Origin: an uncultured Verrucomicrobia subdivision 3 bacterium | GTDB taxonomy: Bacteria; Verrucomicrobiota; Verrucomicrobiia; Limisphaerales; UBA11358 | Reading direction: 5' to 3' | Assembly: GCA_903875465.1 (NCBI GenBank) | Contig: CAIQWB010000089.1 | Span: 1 to 64,000, forward strand | Length of the DNA: 64,000 bases | Part shown: positions 8,981 to 17,926 of the stretch, piece by piece | Numbering within the stretch: the first letter of the stretch is position 1 | Layout of the letters: each line of letters starts with the position of its first letter | The notes under the pieces: generated by a model | Told to the model about the DNA's origin: nothing | Databases searched by the model: none | The model's input: only the letters and a program-made list of their open reading frames with translations | Translations under genes and position numbers: made by a program

Positions 8981-10130
8981 GGTGGCGCGCCCGGGCCTGG
9001 AGTTCCGCGATGGCCGCGAGGACCAGTTCGGGATGCATTTCGTGGGTTTCGGCGCCCTGGCCGATGCCGCGCAGCAGGGTGATGGTCAGTTCCCCGCCGA
9101 GATGCTGGCGGAATTCCTCGAGCCCATCGAGAATGTGGGTATGGCGGGCGTCGTCATTCAGCAGTTCACTGGCAAACAACGTGAAGCCCAGCCGCTCCAG
9201 CAAGTTTAAAATGCGGGTGGCGGACCGTTCGTCCAGCCAGCCCAACCGCCGGGAATAGACGACATCGAGGGCCATGCCCACGGCCACGGCCTCGCCGTGG
9301 CTGAGTTGGAATTTGGTAAGCTGCTCGAGCTTGTGCGCCGCCCAATGACCGAAATCCAGCGGGCGCGCCGAGCCGGTCTCAAAGGGATCGCCCCCGGTGG
9401 CGATGTGGCGCAAGTGCAGTTCGGCACTGCGCCGGATCAAGCGCTGGACAGCCGCCGGGGCAAAGGCGCACAGTTCATCGGCCCCGGCCTCCAATTCGTC
9501 AAAAAACGCCGCGTCGCGAATGCAGGCCACCTTGACCGCCTCCACAAAGCCGGCGCGCTGGTCGCGGGGCCGCAAGGTGCGCAGCCAGTGAAAGTCATTG
9601 ATCACCGCATACGGCGGGGCAAAGGTGCCGATGAAATTTTTCTGGCCAAAGGCATTGAGGCCATTTTTCACGCCCACGCCGGAATCCGCCTGGCTCAGGG
9701 TGGTGGTGGGCAGGCGCACATGCCGGAGGCCCCGGTGAGCCACGGCGGCGACGAAGCCCGCCACATCGAGCAGCGCCCCGCCGCCAATGACCAGAAGATA
9801 CGAGTGCCGGTCCACCCGCTGACGGTGGATGTGCGCGAGCAAATCGTTGACGATGGTGTGGGAATTTTTCACCACCTCGCCCCCGGTCACCAAAATGGGA
9901 GCGCGACAGAGTTGCAAGGAGCCGGCGGAGGCCGCGAAATAGGCCGCCACCCGGTCCTCGAGGTTCGGCTGGGCCAGCGCCAGGCTGTCCTCGAGCACCA
10001 CCAGGACACGGCGGGGAGCCACATCCGCCAGGACGTCCCGCAACACGGGATTGCCGGGCGCAAAGACGTCTTCCGTAAAAAAGACGCGCAACGGCCAGGT
10101 TACTTGGATGGAGTGTGACAGCACAGGCAC
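8958..10130 (-). CDS. 3-dehydroquinate synthase-like cyclase, EboD-like
   Basis: A 390-residue NAD- and metal-dependent sugar-phosphate cyclase. It shows VIGGGALLDVAGFVAAVAHRG (nucleotide binding), LPTTTLSQADSGVGVKNGLN (active site) and FQLSHGEAVAVGMALDVV (metal ligands). AroB enzymes usually read VDSSVGGKTGIN where this protein reads ADSGVGVKNGLN. That change puts it with EboD/sedoheptulose-phosphate-cyclase relatives, not with true AroB. The start is GTG at 10130, with another GTG two codons later, and no clear Shine-Dalgarno. It is followed directly by the EboF-like gene. No other ebo gene lies in the window. Confidence 0.78.
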   Translation of the reverse strand: MPVLSHSIQVTWPLRVFFTEDVFAPGNPVLRDVLADVAPRRVLVVLEDSLALAQPNLEDRVAAYFAASAGSLQLCRAPILVTGGEVVKNSHTIVNDLLAHIHRQRVDRHSYLLVIGGGALLDVAGFVAAVAHRGLRHVRLPTTTLSQADSGVGVKNGLNAFGQKNFIGTFAPPYAVINDFHWLRTLRPRDQRAGFVEAVKVACIRDAAFFDELEAGADELCAFAPAAVQRLIRRSAELHLRHIATGGDPFETGSARPLDFGHWAAHKLEQLTKFQLSHGEAVAVGMALDVVYSRRLGWLDERSATRILNLLERLGFTLFASELLNDDARHTHILDGLEEFRQHLGGELTITLLRGIGQGAETHEMHPELVLAAIAELQARARHHEPAHRH

Positions 10131-10226
10131 AGGGGTTAATCTGCAACCAGCGGGGGCATTTATCGAGTTTTTTTAGGCGGATTCGCGGCTTGCCGGTCCG
10201 CCCGGTTTTCCGCAAGCTTGCAGCAC

Positions 10227-11243
10227 ATGGCAGAACGACCGGTGGCAACTTTGAACAAAGCGGACGTGGCGTTGGAAATGACGCTGCGGCCCTCCCTCTT
10301 TTCGGATTTCACGGGCCAGCCGAAGGTCAAGGAACGCCTGGAAATTGCGGTGGCCGCCGCCCGGCAGCGCGGCGAGGCGCTGGACCATATCCTGCTCAAC
10401 GGCCCGCCCGGGCTGGGCAAAACCACCCTGGCCAATATTCTGGCCAAATCCATGGGGGCCAGCCTCAAAAGCACCAGCGGCCCAACCATCGAGAAAGCCG
10501 GGGATCTGGCGGGACTCCTGACGAACCTCGAAGAGGGAGATGTGCTGTTCATTGATGAAATTCACCGACTGCAAAAGACCATCGAGGAATACCTCTATCC
10601 GGCGATGGAAGATTTCAAGCTGGATATCATCATTGACCAGGGGCCGAATGCGCGCAGCGTGCGGCTGAATCTGCCGCGCTTCACGCTGATTGGCGCGACC
10701 ACCCGCAGCGGGTTGCTCTCGGCCCCGTTGCTGACGCGCTTTCCCATCCGCGAACGCCTGGACTACTACCAGGCGGCCCAACTGGAGAAAATTGTGGTGC
10801 GCTCGGCCAATCTGCTGAATGTGACGATTGACGAGGCGGGGGCGCGGGAAATTGCCCGGCGCAGCCGCGGCACCCCGCGCATTGCGAACAACCTGCTCCG
10901 CCGGGTGCGGGATTACGCCCAGGTGAAGGGCGATGGCAAAATCAACGCGCCGATTGCGGATTACGCCCTGGCCATGCTGGAAATTGACGAGAATGGTTTG
11001 GATGAAATGGACAAGCGCATCATCGAGGCGATTATCGTGAAATTTGGCGGCGGACCCGTGGGGGTAAATTCGCTGGCGGTGGCGGTGGGCGAGGAACCGG
11101 ACACGATTGAGGAAGTTTACGAACCTTATCTCATCATGGAAGGCTACCTCAACCGCACCCCGCAGGGCCGCATTGCCACCGAGCTGAGCTATCAAAAGCT
11201 GGGGCTCAAGAGCCTCTCCGGCAAGCAACCTGGCTTGTTGTGA
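10227..11243 (+). CDS. ruvB: Holliday junction branch migration ATPase RuvB
   Basis: About 338 residues, the normal length. RuvB is the hexameric AAA+ motor that, with RuvA, drives branch migration at Holliday junctions. Visible marks are the N-terminal [19 protein letters not shown], Walker [11 protein letters not shown], Walker [10 protein letters not shown], the sensor region [11 protein letters not shown], arginine finger region [11 protein letters not shown], and a C-terminal winged helix ([11 protein letters not shown]...QGRIAT). ATG 10227 is preferred over an in-frame TTG at 10218. ruvA and ruvC are not adjacent. The next gene starts 1 bp after the stop. Confidence 0.97.
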   Translation: MAERPVATLNKADVALEMTLRPSLFSDFTGQPKVKERLEIAVAAARQRGEALDHILLNGPPGLGKTTLANILAKSMGASLKSTSGPTIEKAGDLAGLLTNLEEGDVLFIDEIHRLQKTIEEYLYPAMEDFKLDIIIDQGPNARSVRLNLPRFTLIGATTRSGLLSAPLLTRFPIRERLDYYQAAQLEKIVVRSANLLNVTIDEAGAREIARRSRGTPRIANNLLRRVRDYAQVKGDGKINAPIADYALAMLEIDENGLDEMDKRIIEAIIVKFGGGPVGVNSLAVAVGEEPDTIEEVYEPYLIMEGYLNRTPQGRIATELSYQKLGLKSLSGKQPGLL

Positions 11244-11244
11244 T

Positions 11245-12501
11245 ATGCGGCCTGACCTCAACAAGTTCGGCCTGGTCCTGGTGATCAGTCTGACCGTGCG
11301 GGGTGGGTATCTGTTCCTGTTTGGTGATTGCGCCTCGTTCGATCTGGGCTGCTGGAAGCACGTCGCGGACGTGTTGCAGGCGGGCGGAAATCCCTATCAC
11401 GAGACCCGCTTTTTGAACTACCCGCCGTTGTGGATGCAGTTGCTCTGCCTGTTCAAAAAACTTTCCCTGTTCTGGAATGTGTCGTTTAACACCGTGCTGC
11501 GGGGATTTCTAATCGCCGTGGAAAGTGCGCTGAGCCTGCTGCTGTACACCACCCTGGCGCGGGTGGTTAAGGCGGGCAGTGCCGCCCAGTGGCTGCTCGC
11601 GGGCATTGCCCTCAATCCGGTGGCGATTTACCAGGTGTGCCAGCATGGCAATTTTGATGTGCTGGTGGGATTTTGGGTGCTGCTGGCGGTGAGTCTGGTG
11701 TTGCGTTTTCAGGAGGCATTCGCCGCCCGGTTTTGGTTGCTGGCGTGCCTGGCCCTGGGCCTGGGGGCGCTCACCAAAATCGTGCCGTTGTGCCTCGCCC
11801 CATTGCTCTTGTTAGCCTGGCGCCGGCTGCATGCCCTGGAGTTGCTGCTGGGAGCGGTGCTGCTGCTCGGCCCCATCACGCTGGGGTTGAGCATCGTTTA
11901 TGTGCTGGGGCCGGAGGACATCCAAAGCAAGGTGCTGGGTTACCGGTCGGTGGCGGGTGACTTTGGTTTCACCGGTTTATTTACCTGGCTGGGATTATCC
12001 TCCTGGCTGGCCGCGTGGCCACGGGTTTTTATCCTGGGTTACGGCTCGACGTGGCTGGCGTTATGCCTCTGGCTGAGCCAGCGGGACACCCTCAATCCCC
12101 GGCAGGTAGTGAGCCTGGCGGTGGTGTTGTTGATGGCCATCCCCGCGCTGGGGCCCGGTTACGGTCCGCAATATGTTTACTGGTTTATGCCGTTGCTCGT
12201 GCTGCTCTACGGTCTGGGAACCCGCGGCACCCGCCGGTTTTTGGGGCTGCTGTATGGCGTGGCCGCCGCAACCTACACCATTGAATACGGCCTGAATTTC
12301 AAAACTTATGGCGCATTCTGGCTGGATATCACCCAAACCCGGAGCCTGCTCCAGCTGGGGCTGACCCTTGCCACCCCAGCCGCGCAAACCGGGCTGAACC
12401 TGCCGCTATGGTTGCTCTATTGCGCCGGCGTCGCCGGTTGGGGTTCGGGGCTGGCCCGCGAGCTATTCCGGGATTTGCGGACTGGGTGGCAGGGTAAATA
12501 A
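11245..12501 (+). CDS. Polytopic membrane glycosyltransferase (GT87/DUF2029-like)
   Basis: A 418-residue protein with about ten hydrophobic segments. The first extracytoplasmic loop carries acidic residues after helix 1 (FGDCASFDLGCW) and the motif GGNPYHETRFLNYPPLWMQ, typical of GT-C mannosyltransferases of the GT87/PIG-M-like group. These use a polyprenyl-phosphate sugar donor. The ATG is 1 bp after the ruvB stop, so it is probably co-transcribed, without an obvious functional link. Acceptor unknown. Confidence 0.65.
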   Translation: MRPDLNKFGLVLVISLTVRGGYLFLFGDCASFDLGCWKHVADVLQAGGNPYHETRFLNYPPLWMQLLCLFKKLSLFWNVSFNTVLRGFLIAVESALSLLLYTTLARVVKAGSAAQWLLAGIALNPVAIYQVCQHGNFDVLVGFWVLLAVSLVLRFQEAFAARFWLLACLALGLGALTKIVPLCLAPLLLLAWRRLHALELLLGAVLLLGPITLGLSIVYVLGPEDIQSKVLGYRSVAGDFGFTGLFTWLGLSSWLAAWPRVFILGYGSTWLALCLWLSQRDTLNPRQVVSLAVVLLMAIPALGPGYGPQYVYWFMPLLVLLYGLGTRGTRRFLGLLYGVAAATYTIEYGLNFKTYGAFWLDITQTRSLLQLGLTLATPAAQTGLNLPLWLLYCAGVAGWGSGLARELFRDLRTGWQGK

Positions 12502-12565
12502 ATCCCCAAGAGCCGAGTACCACTTGCCGCTGCGCGGCGCTTCTGGCATTGTCCAACCACCGGCC

Positions 12566-13636
12566 ATGAACATCCGTGAAGCCACCCGCAACTATGAACG
12601 CTGGCTGGGACGCCAGTTGCCCCTGCTCCCGGCCGACCTGGCGCGGAAGCACGAGCGCATGGCGGAGAGTCCGTTTGCCTTTCTGCGCGCCACCTACTAC
12701 CGCTGGGTGCAGCTCTGGCCAGAGGTTTGCCCGGAACTGGTGGCGGCCCCGGCCATTCTCGCGGTGGGTGATTTGCATGTGGAAAATTTCGGCACCTGGC
12801 GTGATGCCGAGGGGCGGCTGATCTGGGGCATCAATGATTTTGACGAAGCAGCCGTGCTGCCCTACACCCACGACCTGGTGCGGCTGGCCGCGAGCGAGCT
12901 GCTGGCCATCCAGGCCTATCACCTGCCGATTTCGCCGGCCCGCGTCTGCCGGGAATTGCTGGCGGGTTATGCCAAAGGCCTGACGCACGGGGGCCGCCCA
13001 TTCGTGCTGGCCGAACACCATACCTGGTTGCGCGATCTGGCCACCAATGAATTGCGCGACCCGGTCCGTTTCTGGCAAAAGCTCACAAGCTGGCCGCCGG
13101 TGAACACCAGTCTACCCGCCGGTTTGCGCACCATCATGGCCAGCACCCTGCCAGAACCACGCATGGATTATCAAGTGGTCCACCGGGAGGCGGGACTGGG
13201 CAGCCTGGGGCGCCAGCGCTTCACCGTTTTCGCCGAGCATCAGGGCGGATGGCTGGCCCGGGAGGCTAAACCGCTGGTGACGTCCGCCTGCCATTGGGAG
13301 TCGGCCAAACCCGTGCCCGTTCAGTATGCCCAGATCCTGAAACGTTCCGTGCGGGCCAGGGATCCCTTCGTGGGGTTGTCGGGGAAATGGATCATCCGGC
13401 GGCTCTCGCCCTATTGCAGCCGCATTGAACTGGCGGACCTGCCGAAAAAGCGCGACCACGGTAAAATTCTCCGGTCCATGGGGCGCGAAACGGCCAATAT
13501 TCATCTGGGCACCCCGGCGAAAACCCGGGCGATTGTGCATGACCTGACCGACCGCCCCGCCCGCTGGCTGCTGGCGGCGGCGGAAAAAATGGTGGCCGCC
13601 ACCCGGGCGGATTGGAAGACATGGCGACAATCTTAA
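12566..13636 (+). CDS. DUF2252 family protein
   Basis: A 356-residue cytoplasmic protein with the DUF2252 hallmarks [17 protein letters not shown] and [22 protein letters not shown]. These resemble the catalytic loop and metal-binding Asp of aminoglycoside-kinase-like folds. A kinase-like activity is suspected for the family, but no substrate is established to my knowledge. ATG 12566 was chosen because it begins the conserved [13 protein letters not shown]; upstream in-frame codons look non-coding. Its 3' end overlaps the following rRNA methyltransferase by 16 bp, which suggests coupling. Confidence 0.8.
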   Translation: MNIREATRNYERWLGRQLPLLPADLARKHERMAESPFAFLRATYYRWVQLWPEVCPELVAAPAILAVGDLHVENFGTWRDAEGRLIWGINDFDEAAVLPYTHDLVRLAASELLAIQAYHLPISPARVCRELLAGYAKGLTHGGRPFVLAEHHTWLRDLATNELRDPVRFWQKLTSWPPVNTSLPAGLRTIMASTLPEPRMDYQVVHREAGLGSLGRQRFTVFAEHQGGWLAREAKPLVTSACHWESAKPVPVQYAQILKRSVRARDPFVGLSGKWIIRRLSPYCSRIELADLPKKRDHGKILRSMGRETANIHLGTPAKTRAIVHDLTDRPARWLLAAAEKMVAATRADWKTWRQS

Positions 13637-14847
13637 AAAATCCTGGCCAGCCGGCCACCCTACGCCTGCGGGTAACCGCCACGGCGGAAACGCTGTTGCG
13701 CGGCGGGCATCCCTGGCTGTTTGCCAGCAGCGTTCGCGAAGTAAACCGCCCGGGCACCGCGGGGGAGCTGGCAGTGATTTACGACCGCCGGGACACCTTC
13801 CTCGCCGTGGGCCTGTACGACCCGGAATCCCCCATCCGGGTGCGCATCCTGCACGCGGGCAAGCCCGTGAGCATCCAGGCAGACTGGTGGCGGAACAACC
13901 TGGAGCAGGCGCTCGCCCGCCGGGCGGGACTTTTCGACGACCGGACCAACGGCCACCGCTGGATCAATGGCGAGAGTGACGGCTGGCCCGGCCTGGTGCT
14001 GGACCGGTATGCCGGCACACTGGTGCTAAAAGTGTATACGGCCAGCTGGCTCCCCCGGCTGCCGGAAATCACCCGGCTCATCCGCGAGCGGTTGCAACCC
14101 GAACATCTGGTGCTGCGGTTCAGCCGGAATATCCAGGCGCTGGCCCGGCAGGATTTTGGCCTGGCGGAGGGCAGCGGGGGAGTGCCGGAACAGCCCACCG
14201 TCATTTTCCGCGAAACCGGCCTGCGCTTCGAGGCCGAGGTGGTGCACGGACAGAAAACCGGTTTCTTCCTCGACCAGCGCGAGAACCGGCGGCGCGTGGA
14301 AACCCTGGCGCGCGGGGCCACGGTGCTCAATGCCTTCAGTTTCTCCGGCGGCTTTTCCCTGTACGCTGCCCGGGGGGGCGCGAAGTCTGTGACGGATTTG
14401 GACATCAGTGCGCATGCGCTGGCGAGCGCCCAACGGAATTTTGCGCTGAACCAAACCGATCCCGGGGTGGCGGCCTGCCGGCACGAAACCATTCAAACGG
14501 ATGCGTTTGCCTGGCTGGAACAGAATACCACCCGCAAGTTTGACGTGGTGATTTTGGATCCGCCCTCACTGGCCAAACGTGAGACGGAACGGGACGGGGC
14601 CATTCAAGCGTACGGCAAACTGGCCGGGCAGGGGGTGAAAGCCTTGTCCCCGGGGGGCTTGCTGGTGGCGGCCTCTTGTTCAGCGCATGTCGCAGCGGAG
14701 GAATTTTTTGAGGCGGTGCGCTCGGCCGGGCGGCGGTCCGGCCGGGACTTTCAAGAACTGGCCACCACCGGGCATGCGCCGGATCATCCGGCCACGTTTG
14801 CGGAGGCACAGTATTTGAAAAGCATTTATATCCGGCTGGCGCGCTAA
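13621..14847 (+). CDS. Class I SAM-dependent 23S rRNA (cytosine-C5) methyltransferase, RlmI-like
   Basis: A 408-residue two-part enzyme. An N-terminal PUA-like RNA-binding domain ([14 protein letters not shown]) is followed by a Rossmann methyltransferase domain. That domain has [19 protein letters not shown]-binding motif [18 protein letters not shown], the NPPY-like DPPSLAKRE, and a late ASCSAHV with the cysteine expected of C5-cytosine methyltransferases. E. coli RlmI modifies C1962 of 23S rRNA; the same target is likely but unproven here. ATG 13621 is preferred over an upstream TTG. Confidence 0.88.
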   Translation: MATILKNPGQPATLRLRVTATAETLLRGGHPWLFASSVREVNRPGTAGELAVIYDRRDTFLAVGLYDPESPIRVRILHAGKPVSIQADWWRNNLEQALARRAGLFDDRTNGHRWINGESDGWPGLVLDRYAGTLVLKVYTASWLPRLPEITRLIRERLQPEHLVLRFSRNIQALARQDFGLAEGSGGVPEQPTVIFRETGLRFEAEVVHGQKTGFFLDQRENRRRVETLARGATVLNAFSFSGGFSLYAARGGAKSVTDLDISAHALASAQRNFALNQTDPGVAACRHETIQTDAFAWLEQNTTRKFDVVILDPPSLAKRETERDGAIQAYGKLAGQGVKALSPGGLLVAASCSAHVAAEEFFEAVRSAGRRSGRDFQELATTGHAPDHPATFAEAQYLKSIYIRLAR

Positions 14848-14950
14848 CCAAAGCCGTTGAACCACGAACATGCGGCCCTGGGGGCCGGGCTAACGGCGAA
14901 ACACGTCACGCAGGGTTGCCATTGGCGCGGAGCCGGGCCATATATGAATC

Positions 14951-15172
14951 ATGCAACTCATCTTTACCTCACCCAACAGTGCCGAGGTTGGCCTGATCAA
15001 AAGCCGGCTGGAGGGCGCGGGGATTGCCTGCGAAATCCGGAATGAAATCGCCTCACAGGTGATGATCGGCTCGGTATTTGATCCGGAGTTGTGGGTGCTG
15101 GCTGATGAACAATTTCAAGAGGCCCGCGAATTGATCCAGGCCTGGCAGGCAGGGCCACCCGAAAGCCCATAG
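14951..15172 (+). CDS. DUF2007 small protein
   Basis: A 73-residue protein beginning MQLIFTSPNSAEVGLIKSRLEGAGI, with a conserved ELWVLADEQFQEARELI ending. This is the pattern of DUF2007 (putative signal-transducing protein), a small alpha-beta domain related to PII-like folds. The function is unknown. It stands alone, 16 bp from the convergent fucosidase. Confidence 0.75.
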   Translation: MQLIFTSPNSAEVGLIKSRLEGAGIACEIRNEIASQVMIGSVFDPELWVLADEQFQEARELIQAWQAGPPESP

Positions 15173-15188
15173 ATTTCCGGAGTTCGGG

Positions 15189-16784
15189 TTAAGCGCGAAT
15201 TTTCAAGGCAAAGGCAATTTGCCCGGCCATGGTTTTCGGCAGGGCGACGTGGAGCCCCCCTGCATCGCGCGTAAATTTCAATTTGCCACCACCCACCAAC
15301 CGAACGCTGCCAACGGTCCCGGGCCACTCCGGCGCGTGGACCGCCAGAGACTTGATCGTGATCTCGCCATCGGCCGGCACGGCCAGCACAATTGCATAGA
15401 GCGTCCGGCGGTCCTGGGACTGGGTAAAGCGGATGTCCGCCGCGGTGAAGGGTTTGGACTGCACATCGCTCTGACCGCCAAATGGCCCTTTTTCGCCGAG
15501 GATGGTGGACGGGCCCTCGCCATAGATTTTCCAGGGCCGAGTGGCATAGATGGCTTCGCCGTTGAGGCGCAACCAGGCGCCGATTTCACTGACAATTTTT
15601 AACTCATCCGCGTCCGGCTGCCCATCGCGCTGGAGCGGCACGCTCAACATCAGATTGCCGTTTTTGCTGACGATGTCGGCAAGCATGCGGATCACCGAGG
15701 CGGCGGATTTATAATGGTGCTGCTCGAAAATCGCGCGGTCATAGTGCCACGAGCCAAGGCAGGTGTCCGTCTGCCATGGCTGGGGTAAAATGCCTTCGGC
15801 CCGGCCACGTTCGATGTCATAGACCAGGGCCCGGCGTTGCTCGGGATTCAGGAGTTTGGCGGTCACGACGGCCTCGTTACGGCCGTGCCATTGGCGGCTC
15901 TTATTGTAAAAGTGCGCGTACAGGTTCAAGCCATAGTCAGCGCTGGCATGGAGGTAAGACATGGGCGTGGAACCTTCGTCAAAATAGATCATGTCCGGCC
16001 GGTAAGCATCCCACAATTGCTGCGTGCGGCGGTAAAAACGTTCGCAATAGGGCTGGTCAGGGGGCGCGCCGATGGCATGGTTTTGGGCGTAAAGATCCTG
16101 CGGATCAAGGCCATCCCACCACTGGCCGTGGCCATCTGCCCGAGTTAATTTGCCATCGTAAGGCACGCCCGCCAGCGGTCCGTTGGTATCCGCGCCCTGG
16201 GATGGCTCATACCAGCGCCAGGTCCAGCCACCATTGTGGACACTCACCCCAAAGCGCAGGCCGTGCTTGCGGGCGGCCGCCGCCCAACCGCCGATCAAGT
16301 CTTTATGCGGGCCGAGGTTGACCGAGTTCCAAGGCTGGTAGGGGGAATTCCAGTTATCGAAATTATCGCAATGAACCGCCAGGGCCATGAAATACTTCGC
16401 CCCATTCTTTTTGTAGAATGCCAGCAAATGGTCGGGATCGAAATGGGCCGCCTGCCACTGGTGAATCACGTCCTTGAAACCATTCGTGGAGGGATGGCCA
16501 TATTCCACGAGATGGGATTGGTAGTCGGCGTTGCCGGGCTGGTACATGCCACGGGCATACCAGTCGCCGTGCTCGGGCTCGCATTGCGCGCCCCAATGCG
16601 CCCAGATGCCAAACTTGGCGTCGCGAAACCATTCGGGGCATTGGTAATTGGTCAAGGATTGCCACGAGGCCTGGAACGAACCTTCCGCCCGGGTCAGGCC
16701 GGGATGATTGGGCAACGGCAGGTCGGCCACCGCCCACTGGCACAGGGAGACCACGGCAACGATCAATAATGATTTGGCAGTCAT
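15189..16784 (-). CDS. Exported alpha-L-fucosidase, GH29
   Basis: About 531 residues with a signal peptide (MTAKSLLIVAVVSLCQWAVA). GH29 signatures are WFRDAKFGIWAHWGAQCEPE, the GDWYARGMY loop, FMALAVHCDNFDNW, and PDMIYFDEGS, whose Asp is the likely nucleophile. The C-terminal part (about 440-530) is a beta-sandwich. It would release alpha-linked L-fucose from plant or animal glycans in the periplasm or outside. ATG 16784 puts the signal peptide at the N-terminus; an in-frame ATG at 16805 is an alternative, and neither has a good Shine-Dalgarno. It is monocistronic and divergent from the nucleotide-sugar cluster. Confidence 0.92.
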   Translation of the reverse strand: MTAKSLLIVAVVSLCQWAVADLPLPNHPGLTRAEGSFQASWQSLTNYQCPEWFRDAKFGIWAHWGAQCEPEHGDWYARGMYQPGNADYQSHLVEYGHPSTNGFKDVIHQWQAAHFDPDHLLAFYKKNGAKYFMALAVHCDNFDNWNSPYQPWNSVNLGPHKDLIGGWAAAARKHGLRFGVSVHNGGWTWRWYEPSQGADTNGPLAGVPYDGKLTRADGHGQWWDGLDPQDLYAQNHAIGAPPDQPYCERFYRRTQQLWDAYRPDMIYFDEGSTPMSYLHASADYGLNLYAHFYNKSRQWHGRNEAVVTAKLLNPEQRRALVYDIERGRAEGILPQPWQTDTCLGSWHYDRAIFEQHHYKSAASVIRMLADIVSKNGNLMLSVPLQRDGQPDADELKIVSEIGAWLRLNGEAIYATRPWKIYGEGPSTILGEKGPFGGQSDVQSKPFTAADIRFTQSQDRRTLYAIVLAVPADGEITIKSLAVHAPEWPGTVGSVRLVGGGKLKFTRDAGGLHVALPKTMAGQIAFALKIRA

Positions 16785-16942
16785 AGGGAACGTGACGGGG
16801 AGCATAACGGAACGGCGGCCGGGAGGAAACACCTTCCTGGGGGAAGGCGCTGGCGATTGCAAAATCCCCGCCGCCCGGCCCAAACCTGTTCCCATAAAAA
16901 ACTAGCTGGCCAGCGCATCTCTGAATAAGCTGGGGGCCGAAC

Positions 16943-17917
16943 ATGCAAACATCATTCATTACCGGGGTGGCCGGTTTTATTGGCAGCAGTATGGCCGACC
17001 GGCTTTTGCGCGAGGGCAAACGGGTCGTCGGTTGGGATAATTTTTCCACCGGGCAGGAGCGGTTTCTCGCGGAAGCCTTGAAAAACCCCAACTTCAAGCT
17101 CGTCCGGGGGGATAACCTGGACCTCCCGGCCCTCACGCAGGCCATGGCCGGTTGTGATTTCGTGTTTCATTTCGCGGCCAATGCCGATGTGCGCTTCGGC
17201 CTGGAACATCCGGGCAAGGACCTTCAGCAGAACACCATTGCCACCTTTAACGTGCTCGAAGCCATGCGCGCCAATGGCATCAAGGGCATCGCCTTCAGCT
17301 CCACCGGCTCGGTCTATGGCGAGGCGGAACTCATTCCCACCCCAGAAAACTGCCCGTTCCCCATCCAAACCTCCCTGTACGGCACCTCCAAGGCCGCCGG
17401 CGAAGGCATGATTGCCTCCTATTGCGAAGGCTACCAGTTCGAGGGCTACATTTTCCGCTTCGTCTCGATCCTGGGCGAACGCTACACGCACGGCCACGTG
17501 TTTGATTTTTACAAGCAACTGGTGGATCATCCGGAATATCTCAAGGTGCTGGGCGATGGCACCCAGAGGAAGTCCTACCTCTACGTGGGCGATTGCCTGG
17601 ATGCCGTCCTGCACGTCATCCGCCGGGGCGAAGCCCGCACGGCCAGGCACGGTGTGGCTATTTTCAACCTCGGCACGGATGAATATGTGCAGGTGAATGA
17701 TTCCATCCGCTACATCTGCCGGGAATTAAAGCTCACCCCGCGCCTGGAATATTCCGGCGGCAACCGCGGCTGGGTCGGGGACAACCCTTTCATCTTTCTG
17801 GACACCCAGAAAGTCCGCGCCACCGGCTGGAAACCGGCACTCACGATTGAACAGGGCATCGTGAGCACCCTCCAATGGCTCCGGCAAAACACCTGGGTGT
17901 ACGAGCAACGTCATTAA
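16943..17917 (+). CDS. NAD-dependent nucleotide-sugar epimerase/dehydratase
   Basis: A 324-residue extended SDR. It has the NAD-binding TGVAGFIGSS, the FHFAANADVR segment, the catalytic Ser/Thr in SSTGSVYGE, and the active-site YGTSK. The C-terminal GGNRGWVGDNPFIFLD is characteristic of epimerases I associate with GDP-heptose-type clusters, but the exact reaction (4-epimerase or other) cannot be told. It leads a row of four co-directional genes with 9, 6 and 8 bp gaps. Confidence 0.88.
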   Translation: MQTSFITGVAGFIGSSMADRLLREGKRVVGWDNFSTGQERFLAEALKNPNFKLVRGDNLDLPALTQAMAGCDFVFHFAANADVRFGLEHPGKDLQQNTIATFNVLEAMRANGIKGIAFSSTGSVYGEAELIPTPENCPFPIQTSLYGTSKAAGEGMIASYCEGYQFEGYIFRFVSILGERYTHGHVFDFYKQLVDHPEYLKVLGDGTQRKSYLYVGDCLDAVLHVIRRGEARTARHGVAIFNLGTDEYVQVNDSIRYICRELKLTPRLEYSGGNRGWVGDNPFIFLDTQKVRATGWKPALTIEQGIVSTLQWLRQNTWVYEQRH

Positions 17918-17926
17918 AGTGCTTTC

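Noticed and set aside
8958..10130. Calling the cyclase aroB
   Set aside because: The active-site segment reads GVGVKNGLN, not the AroB SVGGKTGIN, and its overlapping partner is EboF-like.
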